A DNA stretch of 64,000 nt from Gemmatimonadales bacterium UBA2982 (GCA_002347035.1 DEAM01000019.1:62001-126000), one strand, 5' to 3'. Positions 25,769-35,120 are shown, counted from the stretch's first letter. Program-made: numbers and translations. The notes: generated by a model not told the origin, from the letters alone.

Positions 25769-26181
25769 GCCGTCTCCTGCTGGACCAACCACTTTCGCAC
25801 GTATTCGATGGCTACGGTTGTCGGCGTACCTGGCCCAAAAAGCCTTCCAATACCCTGTGACTCAAGGGAGCGCATATCAGCCTCTGGTATGATTCCACCT
25901 CCCGTCACCAGCACCTTATCCGCACCCGCATCATCAAGAAGCTGTCTAACCCGCGGAAATAAAGTCATATGTGCCCCCGACAAGCTGGACATTGCTACGA
26001 CGCGCACATCCTCTTGCACAGCGACATTTACGATCATTTCAGGTGTCTGGCGTAGTCCCGTATAGATCACTTCAAACCCCGCATCTCGGAATGCAGCAGC
26101 GATCACTTTCGCCCCCCGATCATGCCCGTCTAGTCCTGGCTTAGCTACAAGTACTCGGACCTTAGGCTCTTGGTGAGGCAT
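25765..26181 (-). CDS. methylmalonyl-CoA mutase, B12-binding (C-terminal) subunit
   Basis: 138-residue stand-alone cobalamin-binding domain. The DxHxxG motif is at Asp18-Gly-His20-Asp-Arg-Gly (His20 would be the lower cobalt ligand). It is followed by SSLSGAHM and VTGGGIIPEAD, the other nucleotide-loop signatures. It works with a separate catalytic TIM-barrel subunit, which is not in this window. It sits between meaB and the carboxylase gene and overlaps the latter by 4 bp, which supports a propionyl-CoA/methylmalonyl-CoA pathway. Confidence 0.93.
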   Translation of the reverse strand: MPHQEPKVRVLVAKPGLDGHDRGAKVIAAAFRDAGFEVIYTGLRQTPEMIVNVAVQEDVRVVAMSSLSGAHMTLFPRVRQLLDDAGADKVLVTGGGIIPEADMRSLESQGIGRLFGPGTPTTVAIEYVRKWLVQQETA

Positions 26182-26243
26182 GGCAGTTGGGCTAAGAGAT
26201 TTTGGATTCTTTCTAGGAAAATGGCTCGACGCCTAAGAAAGGG

Positions 26244-27281
26244 TCAACGAAGTAGTTCGCCAAGAATATCTTGGGCCACGGAGTACGTAGTCCCCTTACC
26301 CGCCTCTATGTCGTTCAGACCCATTTCAAGTCTCAAGCTTGTCTCAACCGAAGCCCAGGTGGTCCTGCGGAGCTCGCGATTAACCACTTCGCCGATATGT
26401 GCCCTAGCACGATCACGTCGACGTGATGCCAGCCCACCTGATTCTTCCAACCAGTTATGGTGTGCCTCAATCGCACTAAGAAGCTCCGAGATCCCTTCCT
26501 CAGAGAGAGCATCCGTGAGTAAAACTGGAATATCCCAGTCTGCTTGTTGAAGGACAGTGACCTCCTCCGAGACTCCTTCGTGGTAGGTGTCAGAGCGAAA
26601 TGAGTTATTAAGAAACATACTAGTATCACGAAGATTCAAAGCTTCAGTCATCTCTTTTTGAAGCCTTACTGCACCGGACCTGTCTGCTTTGTTGATGACA
26701 AAGATGTCCCCGATCTCCATGAGGCCAGCTTTCATAGCCTGAATAGTGTCACCTGACTCAGGAACTAGCACGACGACAACTGTATCGGTAGCTGAAACAA
26801 CCTCCATCTCTGTTTGCCCCACGCCAACCGTCTCCAGCATGAGCCGGTCAAAACCGAAGGCATCCATAAGGCCAAGCACATCTTTCGTTGCCGTGGCTAG
26901 CCCACCGAATGACCCTCGACTGGCCATAGATCGAATAAAGATTCCTGGCTCAGTAGACAAATCATTCATACGAATTCGATCACCAAGCAAGGCTCCGCCA
27001 GAGTTCGGTGAGCTTGGGTCCACTGCTACGACCCCAGTGCGCTCGCCTTGTGCAAGGCAGATCGTAGCTATTCCTGCTACAAGGCTAGACTTTCCAGCTC
27101 CAGGTGGACCTGTTACGCCGATCCGCTTTGCTAGCGGTGGCCTGACGAGGAGAGTACGAAGAAGGTCCTGAAAACCATCTGTCTCATCTTCTATGATTGA
27201 GATAGCACGAGCTAAAGCCACTGTGCTTCGGGCCCTGAAATCCTCGATTAGCTGCGCTAGAAAGAAACCTTCAGGTGTCAT
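26244..27281 (-). CDS. meaB: MeaB/ArgK-family GTPase, methylmalonyl-CoA mutase chaperone
   Basis: 345 residues. Walker A GPPGAGKSSL, then VVAVDPSSPNSGGALLGDRIRM, ETVGVGQTE and NKADRSG are the G3E-family guanine-nucleotide motifs. MeaB guards and reloads the cobalamin of methylmalonyl-CoA mutase. The C-terminal dimerisation helix region is present. The start overlaps the ybeY end by 11 bp; the B12 subunit follows 62 bp downstream. Confidence 0.95.
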   Translation of the reverse strand: MTPEGFFLAQLIEDFRARSTVALARAISIIEDETDGFQDLLRTLLVRPPLAKRIGVTGPPGAGKSSLVAGIATICLAQGERTGVVAVDPSSPNSGGALLGDRIRMNDLSTEPGIFIRSMASRGSFGGLATATKDVLGLMDAFGFDRLMLETVGVGQTEMEVVSATDTVVVVLVPESGDTIQAMKAGLMEIGDIFVINKADRSGAVRLQKEMTEALNLRDTSMFLNNSFRSDTYHEGVSEEVTVLQQADWDIPVLLTDALSEEGISELLSAIEAHHNWLEESGGLASRRRDRARAHIGEVVNRELRRTTWASVETSLRLEMGLNDIEAGKGTTYSVAQDILGELLR

Positions 27282-27720
27282 TCACTTCGCTGCCGAGAAG
27301 ATTCCGAAGTAGTTGTTCCTGGACTTGGAACATTGGACTTTTTGACCGCTCTGGCCCCTCTGGGTGATCATAACCAAGAACATGAAGCGTTCCGTGAATA
27401 GCTAGACGTGCCAGTTCTTCACCGACCTCAATACCTAGTTCGTCGGCCTGACGTATGGCCTGCTCGAAGCCCACATATACGTCACCCACAACAAGGCCTT
27501 CTCCTCCAAGTGAGAAGGATATCACGTCCGTTGTAGAGTCCTTCCCAAGATGCCGGAGGTTGAGTTCTTGCATTTCAGAATCGGCGAGCAGCGCCAGAGA
27601 AATCTCCGCAATTGTCCCATCTTCATCGAGGGTCATCCGAATAGCTCGCTCAATGAGATCAATAGGGGCTGACCGGAAGAGTCCTGTGTTGATCAGGACC
27701 TCCGGCTGTTGGGGCAGCAT
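27271..27720 (-). CDS. ybeY: rRNA maturation endoribonuclease YbeY
   Basis: 149 residues. The metal-binding signature HGTLHVLGYDH (three His with H-x3-H-x5-H spacing) is intact, and GDVYVGFEQA precedes it. Role: 16S rRNA 3'-end maturation and ribosome quality control in the cytoplasm. Its stop and start overlap both neighbours (1 bp with the 7TM-HD gene, 11 bp with meaB). The phoH-7TMHD-ybeY order is the common bacterial arrangement. Confidence 0.95.
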   Translation of the reverse strand: MLPQQPEVLINTGLFRSAPIDLIERAIRMTLDEDGTIAEISLALLADSEMQELNLRHLGKDSTTDVISFSLGGEGLVVGDVYVGFEQAIRQADELGIEVGEELARLAIHGTLHVLGYDHPEGPERSKSPMFQVQEQLLRNLLGSEVNDT

Positions 27721-29969
27721 TAGCTTTCCTTGTTTCCGACCGTGACTTCACTGCTCTCACCATTATTCGCATCTGTGAGGTGCCTGGTCTCGGGGTACTC
27801 AATCCGTCGGTGCATAACCCCCGACAGAATGTTCACAAACTGCTGCTTAATCAGAGCAATCTCGCCAAGCGTCAGTGGGGCCTCATCGAGTTGGCCATCG
27901 GAGACCTTACTGTCGACGATGGTATCTATAAGTTCTCGAATCCGATCAGATTCTGGCTCCTGCATCGCTCGTGCAGCCGATTCACAGGAGTCTGCCAGCA
28001 TGACAATCGCCGTCTCTTTCGAGCGTGGTTTCGGCCCAGGATAAGTGAATCTCTTAGTATCTACCTCGTCCCCCAATTCCTCACGCGCCTTCTCATAGAA
28101 GAAACCAATTCTTTGAGTGCCGTGATGCTCAAGGATGAAGTCTACCACAATCTCTGGAACCTTCGCATCCTTCGCTAACCTTACCCCTTCGGTGACATGC
28201 TCGAGGACTATTGAAGCTGAAGTTTCGGGCTTCAACTTGTCGTGAGGGTTCCTGCCGTCCGGTTGATTCTCAACGAAGTAGTGCGGTTTAAGCTTCTTCC
28301 CGACGTCATGATAAAGGACGCCAACTCGGCATAAAAGGCTATTTGCATTAATCCGTGTGGCCGCCGCCTCAGCGAGATTAGCTACGCTAATTGTGTGTGC
28401 GTAGGTCCCCGGAGCTTCCATCGCGAGGTCTCTGAGCAAAGGACGCGTGGGATCTGCCCACTCTAATAGGGCGCGATCCGTAGTGATGCCTGTAAACTTC
28501 TCAAAGATGAACATGAATCCCATGGCCATAATAGCTGATACTGTCGCATTGATCCCGAATAAGAAGGCCCCCTGCCCTACTTCAATCCACGGTCGTGATA
28601 TAGCCATTCCGTGTGCTAGGAGCGCCAGGCCGGCAGCAGCAGCTATAATCGCAATCGAGACCCAAGTTTCCGACCTCCGTCGAACTGCACGCACGCTCAT
28701 GGCTGCGGCTGCACCTCCCACTACCAATACGAGAACAGTGCTGTATGATCCGAAGGGCGACAGGGTCCCTGTAACAGCGGCCAAAAGTAGTACCAGGAGA
28801 AGGGCCATTCGCGTATCCCAAAGCACTGCAATTGGGAGGGCGACAAATGTGATCGGGAGCAACTCCGCTGGGGCCCCCCACCGAGCAATCGCGAAGCCAG
28901 TGCCGAAGTACGCGGTCGTGAGAACTACGATTAGCGTAAGCCACCGAAAATTGGCGTAAACCTCCGGACGCGCAAAGAATATGAACAGGCCAAAAATTGA
29001 TAGAAGCAAGAGATTGAGGAGGCCGGCACCCACAAACGCACTCAGGTTAAGAATCGCAGGGTCCCCATCTTCTAGCATACGTAGGGCTTCGAAATGCGCA
29101 TCTAGACGTTCCTGTGTATCCGGCCCTATAGGATCACCTGTTCGCACAATGACCTGACTTTCGAGCACGTCCTCCTTGGTCAGGGGCACTGACTCTCGCG
29201 CCGCGTCGCGATCCCTCTCCGTCTCCACGACGTCCAGCTGGAGGCTGTTATCAAGATGGTATATAAGCACTAGACGGAAGAGTTCCTGGGCCTCTGGTGG
29301 CAATTCCGGTGGCAGGAATGTCACAGCCTCAGTGTAGAAGTCCGCTGAGGTGATTACGCTCTCTGCGGATACTGATACTTCTTGGTCACCCCTTCGGATC
29401 GTGACCGATTCGGTTGTCAAATCAACGAGGCGCGCAGGATCAGCAACTCCCTGTGGGATTATCTCAAGTGCAGCTCGCATCGATGCAGCTCTGAACACTG
29501 ATCGTGCTTCATCGTTATAGATGTACTCCATCTGTGACGGAGTCGCTGCGATCTGACTGTTCCGAAGAATCTCCTCGAAGTTGACAGAATCTATTGCTGA
29601 AACAGCACTATCAAGCTGCTCAAAGAAAGTACTCAACCGCCCAGCTACCGACTCACCAGTCCCCTCTAGATACTGGAAAGTTGGTGGAACAGCCTGCATT
29701 GCGAGCTGCCAGTCACGCTCTAGTTCGCTCACATTCTTTGGAACACTGAAGCCGATCTCCGCAATTACATCCTCCTGAGCCACCGAACCCTGAGGGGGAA
29801 TGCGGGAGTCTGACGCCTCGGTCGGAGGGAAAAAGAGGGTGATCGCAACAGCTAAACTTACGAGTAGAAATGCGCGCGCACCGTGGTACCTAACTCGGTC
29901 CCCTAGAGATCGGGTCGGATCAGGCAAAGAGTTCCCCGGAATCGAATTCTTGTCCATAACCTGGCTCAT
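27720..29969 (-). CDS. 7TM-HD phosphodiesterase, PgpH-like (cyclic-di-AMP)
   Basis: 749 residues. One helix near 33-52 is followed by a large extracytoplasmic 7TMR-HDED domain (to about 305), seven transmembrane segments (about 305-500) and a cytoplasmic HD domain. The HD domain shows HTISVANLAEAAA, YHDVGKKLKPHYF, ILEHHGT and DSCESAARA in HD-phosphohydrolase order. By homology with Listeria PgpH it degrades cyclic di-AMP. No diadenylate cyclase gene is in the window. ATGA overlap with phoH upstream. Confidence 0.92.
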   Translation of the reverse strand: MSQVMDKNSIPGNSLPDPTRSLGDRVRYHGARAFLLVSLAVAITLFFPPTEASDSRIPPQGSVAQEDVIAEIGFSVPKNVSELERDWQLAMQAVPPTFQYLEGTGESVAGRLSTFFEQLDSAVSAIDSVNFEEILRNSQIAATPSQMEYIYNDEARSVFRAASMRAALEIIPQGVADPARLVDLTTESVTIRRGDQEVSVSAESVITSADFYTEAVTFLPPELPPEAQELFRLVLIYHLDNSLQLDVVETERDRDAARESVPLTKEDVLESQVIVRTGDPIGPDTQERLDAHFEALRMLEDGDPAILNLSAFVGAGLLNLLLLSIFGLFIFFARPEVYANFRWLTLIVVLTTAYFGTGFAIARWGAPAELLPITFVALPIAVLWDTRMALLLVLLLAAVTGTLSPFGSYSTVLVLVVGGAAAAMSVRAVRRRSETWVSIAIIAAAAGLALLAHGMAISRPWIEVGQGAFLFGINATVSAIMAMGFMFIFEKFTGITTDRALLEWADPTRPLLRDLAMEAPGTYAHTISVANLAEAAATRINANSLLCRVGVLYHDVGKKLKPHYFVENQPDGRNPHDKLKPETSASIVLEHVTEGVRLAKDAKVPEIVVDFILEHHGTQRIGFFYEKAREELGDEVDTKRFTYPGPKPRSKETAIVMLADSCESAARAMQEPESDRIRELIDTIVDSKVSDGQLDEAPLTLGEIALIKQQFVNILSGVMHRRIEYPETRHLTDANNGESSEVTVGNKES

Positions 29970-30949
29970 GCCTCTGAATCCAAGCTCGGATCTCGCTCAT
30001 ACGCGCGGATGATGTCCTTCACCAAGCGATGGCGAATCACATCTTTCTCATCCAAATAGACTAAAGAAATCCCATCAACATCAGATAGAATCGCCTCCAC
30101 CTCGAGTAAGCCAGAATCACTACGGTTTGGTAGGTCGATCTGTGTCTTGTCACCAGTGATCACCACCCGTGAATTCATTCCTAGACGAGTCAGGAACATC
30201 TTCATCTGCGCCCGCGTGGCATTCTGGGCTTCATCAAGGATCACAAACGCATCCGAGAGCGTCCTGCCCCGCATGTACGCGAGCGGTGCAATTTCGATCG
30301 TCGAATCTTCCAAAGCCCGGCGCACACGATCTTGGGGCATCATATCCTCGAGGGCGTCATACAACGGCCTGAGGTATGGGTCCACCTTTTCTTGCAGGTC
30401 ACCCGGCAAGAACCCGAGATTCTCCCCAGCCTCCACTGCGGGTCGTGCCAGGATAATCCGTCGGACGCGCTTCTTGTAGAGAGCATCAACCGCACATGCA
30501 ACACCCAGGTAAGTTTTACCTGTCCCTGCGGGACCAATGCCAATCACCACGTCGTTCTTGAAGATCGAGGCCATGTAGGAGCGCTGCCCACCTGATTTCG
30601 GGACAATGACCCGTCGAGATCCAGGTAGTGCGATCCGGTTGTCATCTTGCGGATGAATTATTCCTTCCGACCCAAGCGCATCTACACCTTCTGTAAACCG
30701 TGCGATATCAGGCGTATCAAATGGCGCCCGTAGCCTCGCTAGTTCGATCATATGCTGCACAACTGGCACTGAACGCTCGACGGCTCCTAGTTCACCCGAA
30801 AGGATCAAGTGGTCGCCACGAAGCACAACGCGGATACCAAAGAGCCTTACCAACTCTTGGACATTACAGTCATTTACTCCCGCTAGCATTAGAGGGTCTG
30901 CCCCCTCCGTTTCTAACCGATGCTCGACCAGGGTCTCACTATTAGCCAC
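29966..30949 (-). CDS. phoH: PhoH-like ATPase (YbeZ)
   Basis: 327 residues. Walker A GPAGTGKTYLG and Walker B VILDEAQNAT are clear, with NLGFLPGDLQEKVDPYLRPLYD between them. The N-terminal part (about 20-100) is the KH-like RNA-binding region of PhoL/YbeZ proteins. It probably acts with YbeY on RNA; the two genes sit in the same operon, split by the 7TM-HD gene. It starts 8 bp after the aspS stop. Confidence 0.93.
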   Translation of the reverse strand: MANSETLVEHRLETEGADPLMLAGVNDCNVQELVRLFGIRVVLRGDHLILSGELGAVERSVPVVQHMIELARLRAPFDTPDIARFTEGVDALGSEGIIHPQDDNRIALPGSRRVIVPKSGGQRSYMASIFKNDVVIGIGPAGTGKTYLGVACAVDALYKKRVRRIILARPAVEAGENLGFLPGDLQEKVDPYLRPLYDALEDMMPQDRVRRALEDSTIEIAPLAYMRGRTLSDAFVILDEAQNATRAQMKMFLTRLGMNSRVVITGDKTQIDLPNRSDSGLLEVEAILSDVDGISLVYLDEKDVIRHRLVKDIIRAYERDPSLDSEA

Positions 30950-30957
30950 GACTACCC

Positions 30958-32748
30958 TTACTCCCGCTTGCAGGATGTAGTGACTTGAAGCGCCAAATCC
31001 TTCAACTCGCTCTCGCCGATCCGGGTCGGCGCACCTTCGTAGAGTGCCCGTGCAGCCGTCGTCTTGGGAAACGCAATTACATCCCTAAGACTCCCAGATC
31101 CGGTGAAGCGCTGAACCATACGGTCCAGACCCAGGGCGATGCCACCATGAGGCGGCGCCCCAGCGTGCAATGCTTCCAGCAGGAAGCCGAATTTCTCTTC
31201 GATTTCGACATCATCAAGCCCTAGTGCGCGTAGGATCCGACGCTGCAGCTCAGGCTGGTGGACACGAATACTACCCGAACCGAATTCAGTACCGTTGTAC
31301 ACCAAATCATATGCTGTACCCCTAACCGCCCCGGGGTCCGTCTCTAAAAGTTCAAAATCATCTTGGTGCGGCATCACAAACGGGTGGTGGCTCGCACTCA
31401 ACTCTCCGTCTTCTTCGTCGAAAACCGGGAAGTCCGTGACCCACAGCCAGGAGTGCTCTCGCTCATGTGCCAGCCCCAAAGCGTTTGCGGCTCCAATTCG
31501 TGCTGCCGCGAGTGCTGGAGACGTCAGCCTGTCAGGTCCTGCAGCAGCTATGGCGAGATCTCCAACACGTAACCCGATAGCTTCAGCCGTCTCAACGGTG
31601 AGGAACCTACCGAGCGGACCTGACAGGCTACCTTCATTATACTTCGCCCACAAAAGTCCCGGAGCGCCCGTGTCCTTAGCCCGTTCTTCAATTGTCTCAA
31701 TTTGCTTTCGAGATAATTGAGATCCTCCATCAAGCCGCAACCCTCTAACCCGTCCTCCCGCTTTGATCTGGCTCTGGATGATGTGAGAGTCGATATCCTT
31801 AGTCTTCTGCGTCCAATCCTGAATCTCAAGATTGAAGCGAAGGTCGGGACGGTCTGAACCAAAGCGCTCCATTGCATCTGCCCAGGTCATACGCGGGAAT
31901 GGCAACGGTGCATCAATTCCGGCTACATCGGCCATAGCCGAAACAAGCCCCTCCATCCAGACAAGAATGTCGTCCGGCTCGACAAAGGATGCCTCAACAT
32001 CGATCTGAGTGAATTCTGGCTGACGATCAGCTCGCTGATCCTCATCCCGAAAGCACCGGGCTATCTGGAAGTAACGATCGAAACCCGCAACCATAAGAAT
32101 CTGTTTGTAGAGCTGTGGGCTTTGTGGTAACGCATAGAACTCACCCCTATGCACGCGACTAGGAACGAGGTAATCCCGAGCCCCCTCCGGAGTTGCTTTC
32201 GTTAGGATAGGTGTTTCTACCTCAACAAATCCAAGACGATCAAGATAGTTGCGAGCTGTAAGCACGAGTTTATGACGTAAAATAAGGTTCGCCTGCAGCT
32301 CGCTACGGCGAAGATCTAGAACCCTATGTTGTAGCCTCAATTCCTCAGCTGAGAGTTGATCCTCCGGTGCTCTATAGACTGGAATCGCGGGTGTTTTTGC
32401 ATTGGAAAGCACTTCTATCCGAGTGGCCTTCACTTCCACGGCTCCCGTAGCCAAATCCGCGTTCTGAGATGCCTCTGGTCGAAGTTCAACCTTACCCTCA
32501 ATCGCAATCACGTCCTCGTGACTAAGATCATGTGCAATACGAAAGACCTCTTCGTTAGCCCAGTCGGGTCCAAATGAAACTTGGATGAGGCCGCTACGAT
32601 CCCGGAGATCCACGAATACAAGCCCCCCGAGATCCCGTCGACGGTGCACCCAACCCGCAAGCTGGACATTGGTACCCTCGTCTTGGGAGCGAAGCCCACC
32701 AACCATGCGCTCACGAAGTTGAGTCTGTTCCGCTTTAGTCTGCGACAT
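30958..32748 (-). CDS. aspS: aspartyl-tRNA synthetase, bacterial type
   Basis: 596 residues, the bacterial length including the GAD insertion. An N-terminal OB anticodon-binding domain (GWVHRRRDLGGLVFVDLRDRSG) is followed by class II motif 2 (FRDEDQRADRQPEFTQID) and motif 3 (GIALGLDRMVQRFTG). I cannot tell discriminating from non-discriminating (Asp/Asn) specificity by eye. It is the first gene of an eight-gene minus-strand run ending at 23891. Its promoter must lie in the 499-bp gap upstream. Confidence 0.96.
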   Translation of the reverse strand: MSQTKAEQTQLRERMVGGLRSQDEGTNVQLAGWVHRRRDLGGLVFVDLRDRSGLIQVSFGPDWANEEVFRIAHDLSHEDVIAIEGKVELRPEASQNADLATGAVEVKATRIEVLSNAKTPAIPVYRAPEDQLSAEELRLQHRVLDLRRSELQANLILRHKLVLTARNYLDRLGFVEVETPILTKATPEGARDYLVPSRVHRGEFYALPQSPQLYKQILMVAGFDRYFQIARCFRDEDQRADRQPEFTQIDVEASFVEPDDILVWMEGLVSAMADVAGIDAPLPFPRMTWADAMERFGSDRPDLRFNLEIQDWTQKTKDIDSHIIQSQIKAGGRVRGLRLDGGSQLSRKQIETIEERAKDTGAPGLLWAKYNEGSLSGPLGRFLTVETAEAIGLRVGDLAIAAAGPDRLTSPALAAARIGAANALGLAHEREHSWLWVTDFPVFDEEDGELSASHHPFVMPHQDDFELLETDPGAVRGTAYDLVYNGTEFGSGSIRVHQPELQRRILRALGLDDVEIEEKFGFLLEALHAGAPPHGGIALGLDRMVQRFTGSGSLRDVIAFPKTTAARALYEGAPTRIGESELKDLALQVTTSCKRE

Positions 32749-33247
32749 CGGCTATCGAACCCGTTCCTTTCAGTTCAGCGTAAAGGCTATTGAACGTCCC
32801 TCCATAGCACCACGGTCACACCTTATCCGAATAAACCCTAACCCCATCGATAGCGAACCGCCCAGGCTCACACATTGGCGGGAGAGACATGTCTGTTGAG
32901 AACGGTCCGTAGTACCTAAGGGTGCACCGGCAATCATGAGTGGATCTTTGTGGGACGAGTACACGAGCTACAGCTCCTATGGCTACGCGAAGCCCTTAGA
33001 ATCCAGAGGAGACCTGCTTATCCTCAATCTTCCCATGCCTTTAATAGGCCTCAGAACACCTAAGCCTTGCCAGCCGTTCAACAAAAAGAGGACCGCCACC
33101 CACCAGGTAGCAGGTCCCCACGTATGTATTCCGTTCACCCGACATTTGTCTTCGGATAGCGCGCCCGCTGTGGACCTCCTCACCTTCAGTCGTTTTTCCT
33201 CGGGCGCTAAGTTAAGTGTACAGATAGGTCGATTCAAGAAAAAGCAC
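32749..33247. other. 499-bp divergent region between aspS and rlmN
   Basis: No protein gene is supported. An open plus frame continuing upstream of rlmN to 32936 has no family sequence before the rlmN start, so it is treated as chance. The region does hold a strong minus-strand hairpin terminator with an upstream promoter-like pair (see the separate RNA entry). No T-box, SRP RNA or tmRNA consensus was found. Confidence 0.5.
33083..33203 (-). ncRNA. candidate small RNA with own promoter and terminator
   Basis: Read on minus: TTGAAT (33237-33232), exactly 17 bp, then TAACTT (33214-33209), predicting a start near 33202. A 7-bp GC stem CGCCCG-type arm (33207-33201 with 33167-33161) would begin the RNA. 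The end is an 11-bp hairpin (33117-33090, stem GGACC-GCTACC with one bulged base, 5-nt loop) followed by TCTTTTT (33089-33083). The terminator is strong and has no annotated gene upstream of it on that strand. Family unknown. Confidence 0.45.
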
Positions 33248-34345
33248 ATGCCTAGCACCTCTTCCAAAGACCTGCTCTCAATGACACCCGAGGGCCTTCG
33301 TCATGCCCTCTCGAAGTATTTTGAGCAAAAAGGCCTGCCCGCGTATCGGGTTGGGCAGGTTGAGAAATGGATCTACAAATCGCTCACTTCGAGCATTGAT
33401 CAAATGACAGATGTGCCGCTCACAGAGCGACGTGACCTCTGCGATCAGTTCAGCCTCATCGAACTGAGAGACGCGAGGATAGCCAGAAGTAAAGACGGAA
33501 CTGTTAAGCACGTTTGGCAGCTCTCCGACGGAAAGCTCGTGGAGTCCGTGCTTATCCCGACGCGCCAAAGACTCACACTATGTGTCTCTAGTCAGGCTGG
33601 GTGCGCCTTAGGTTGCACCTTTTGTGCGACCGGTTGGGGAGGATTTGAGCGCCAGCTATCCGCCGGTGAAATCGTATCCCAATACCGGGCATCGCGCAGA
33701 TGGGCGGAGGGAAATGGCTACGGCCCTATTACTAATATCGTCTACATGGGTATGGGTGAGCCGCTTGCAAATCTTGGTGCTGTCCACGATTCGCTCACAA
33801 TTCTCAACCAAGGCTATAAGGTGGGCGCGCGCAGGATCACTGTTTCTACAGTCGGAGTCGTGCCAGGAATCTTGGAGTTGGCCAGGCGACCTGAGCAGTT
33901 CGGCCTGGCATTGTCCCTACACGCGCCCTTGAGCAAGCTGAGAGAAGAACTCATTCCACTCGAGAAACGATACCCACTCCCTGACGTGATTGAAGCACTT
34001 TCACAGTTCCAAGACTCAGGAGGAAAAAGGATCACCTACGAGTACACTATGATCCGTGGCATTAATGATGATCCTGAGTTGATTCGGCCGCTAGCAAATC
34101 TCGCAAATAGGGTAAGGGCTTTTGTAAATCTGATCCCGTATAATCCGATTCCCTATCAGGCCTGGCATCCATCCTCAGCAGAGCGGATCCATGCGTTCGC
34201 TAAGGGTCTTACAAAACAAGGTGTCTCCGTTGCCGTGCGTGAGACCCGTGGCTCCGATATCGATGCGGCCTGCGGGCAACTCCGCGCCCATGCTCTCGAG
34301 AAGAGAGCCAGCGACGTTGCCGAGCCACAAGATTCGATCAACTAA
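33248..34345 (+). CDS. rlmN: 23S rRNA/tRNA adenine-C2 methyltransferase RlmN
   Basis: 365 residues from the ATG at 33248; the frame stays open upstream to 32936 but without family sequence. The radical-SAM motif CALGCTFC (C-x3-C-x2-C) is intact. It is preceded by TLCVSSQAGC and followed by TNIVYMGMGEP and the C-terminal region with RETRGSDIDAACGQL. The last stretch holds the resolving Cys of RlmN. It methylates A2503 of 23S rRNA and A37 of some tRNAs. It overlaps the convergent lepB end by 8 bp. Confidence 0.95.
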   Translation: MPSTSSKDLLSMTPEGLRHALSKYFEQKGLPAYRVGQVEKWIYKSLTSSIDQMTDVPLTERRDLCDQFSLIELRDARIARSKDGTVKHVWQLSDGKLVESVLIPTRQRLTLCVSSQAGCALGCTFCATGWGGFERQLSAGEIVSQYRASRRWAEGNGYGPITNIVYMGMGEPLANLGAVHDSLTILNQGYKVGARRITVSTVGVVPGILELARRPEQFGLALSLHAPLSKLREELIPLEKRYPLPDVIEALSQFQDSGGKRITYEYTMIRGINDDPELIRPLANLANRVRAFVNLIPYNPIPYQAWHPSSAERIHAFAKGLTKQGVSVAVRETRGSDIDAACGQLRAHALEKRASDVAEPQDSIN

Positions 34346-35078
34346 TGCCGTCGAGTACGCGGCCCCAGCGAACTTCACGGATCCATGGGAATGGTCGATA
34401 GGAACCCTTGTTGTACGAGAAGTACGTGAACATGGCTCGACCCTCGAGCCGCCAACCCTCAAGCAGGCCCCAATACCGTGAATCAAGGCTTTGCTCTCGG
34501 TTGTCACCCAGCATGAAATAATGCTCTTCCGGGACCACAAGTGGCCCCCAAGTATCGCGGGTTGGCGAGTAGGCGTTTCGATCCATATCGGACGTCACAT
34601 AATCACGCTGCCACTCCATCCATGGATGGGTTTCATCCGCCACGTTAGAGTGGATGACATAGGGCTCGTTTACTACCTGGCCATTCCTGTAGAGGGCACG
34701 GTTACGCATCTCTAAGGTGTCGCCCGGCATACCCACTAATCGCTTGATGAGCTTAAGAGTCTCTTCATGGGGAGGGTCGAAGACCAGCACATCCCAGAGA
34801 TTCGGTTCTGAGTAGCCAGGAATGCGTATGTTGGTGGCGGGCACCCTAGAGCCGATCGCCGCACGGTTAACCACAAGCATATCACCGACCAACAGGGTCC
34901 CTTCCATCGAACCGGATGTGATAACGAAAGTCTGGACCAGGAAGGACCTTAGAACTAGGAACAGTACGACCGCTATCGCGATCGACTTTATCCACTCCAC
35001 AACTGGATTAGCCGGAATCTTTTCTGAGCGTTGCAACCTGGAGCTACCTCTCTCCGCTGTATCTGGCTTCCTCTGCAC
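34338..35078 (-). CDS. lepB: signal peptidase I
   Basis: 246 residues. One N-terminal transmembrane helix (about 29-48) is followed by the catalytic serine in SGSMEGTLLVGD (Ser57), the catalytic lysine in LIKRLVGMPGD (Lys112) and the GDNREQSLDSRYWG box. It cleaves Sec and Tat signal peptides at the outer face of the inner membrane. The start is a GTG at 35078 with AGGTAG upstream. The leader and start base lie in a 16-bp tandem duplication. No second lepB is in the window. Confidence 0.95.
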   Translation of the reverse strand: MQRKPDTAERGSSRLQRSEKIPANPVVEWIKSIAIAVVLFLVLRSFLVQTFVITSGSMEGTLLVGDMLVVNRAAIGSRVPATNIRIPGYSEPNLWDVLVFDPPHEETLKLIKRLVGMPGDTLEMRNRALYRNGQVVNEPYVIHSNVADETHPWMEWQRDYVTSDMDRNAYSPTRDTWGPLVVPEEHYFMLGDNREQSLDSRYWGLLEGWRLEGRAMFTYFSYNKGSYRPFPWIREVRWGRVLDGIS

Positions 35079-35108
35079 TATCTAGCTACCTGACTATCTA
35101 GCTACCTG
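35077..35108 (-). repeat. 16-bp perfect tandem duplication of the lepB ribosome-binding region
   Basis: Two identical 16-bp units (35077-35092 and 35093-35108) are joined head to tail. On the minus strand each contains CAGGTAGC, so the putative Shine-Dalgarno sequence of lepB is present twice, 9 and 25 bases before the GTG. Confidence 0.85.
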
Positions 35109-35120
35109 TCGAGTCTCTGT

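Noticed and set aside
33083..33207. T-box, SRP RNA or tmRNA in the aspS/rlmN gap
   Set aside because: GGGTGGC recalls the T-box but lies in the wrong half of the hairpin; no SRP tetraloop domain or tmRNA tRNA-like ends were found.
32936..33247. A 104-codon N-terminal extension of RlmN
   Set aside because: The extension shows no RlmN-family sequence and overlaps the candidate RNA terminator; the ATG at 33248 gives the normal protein length.
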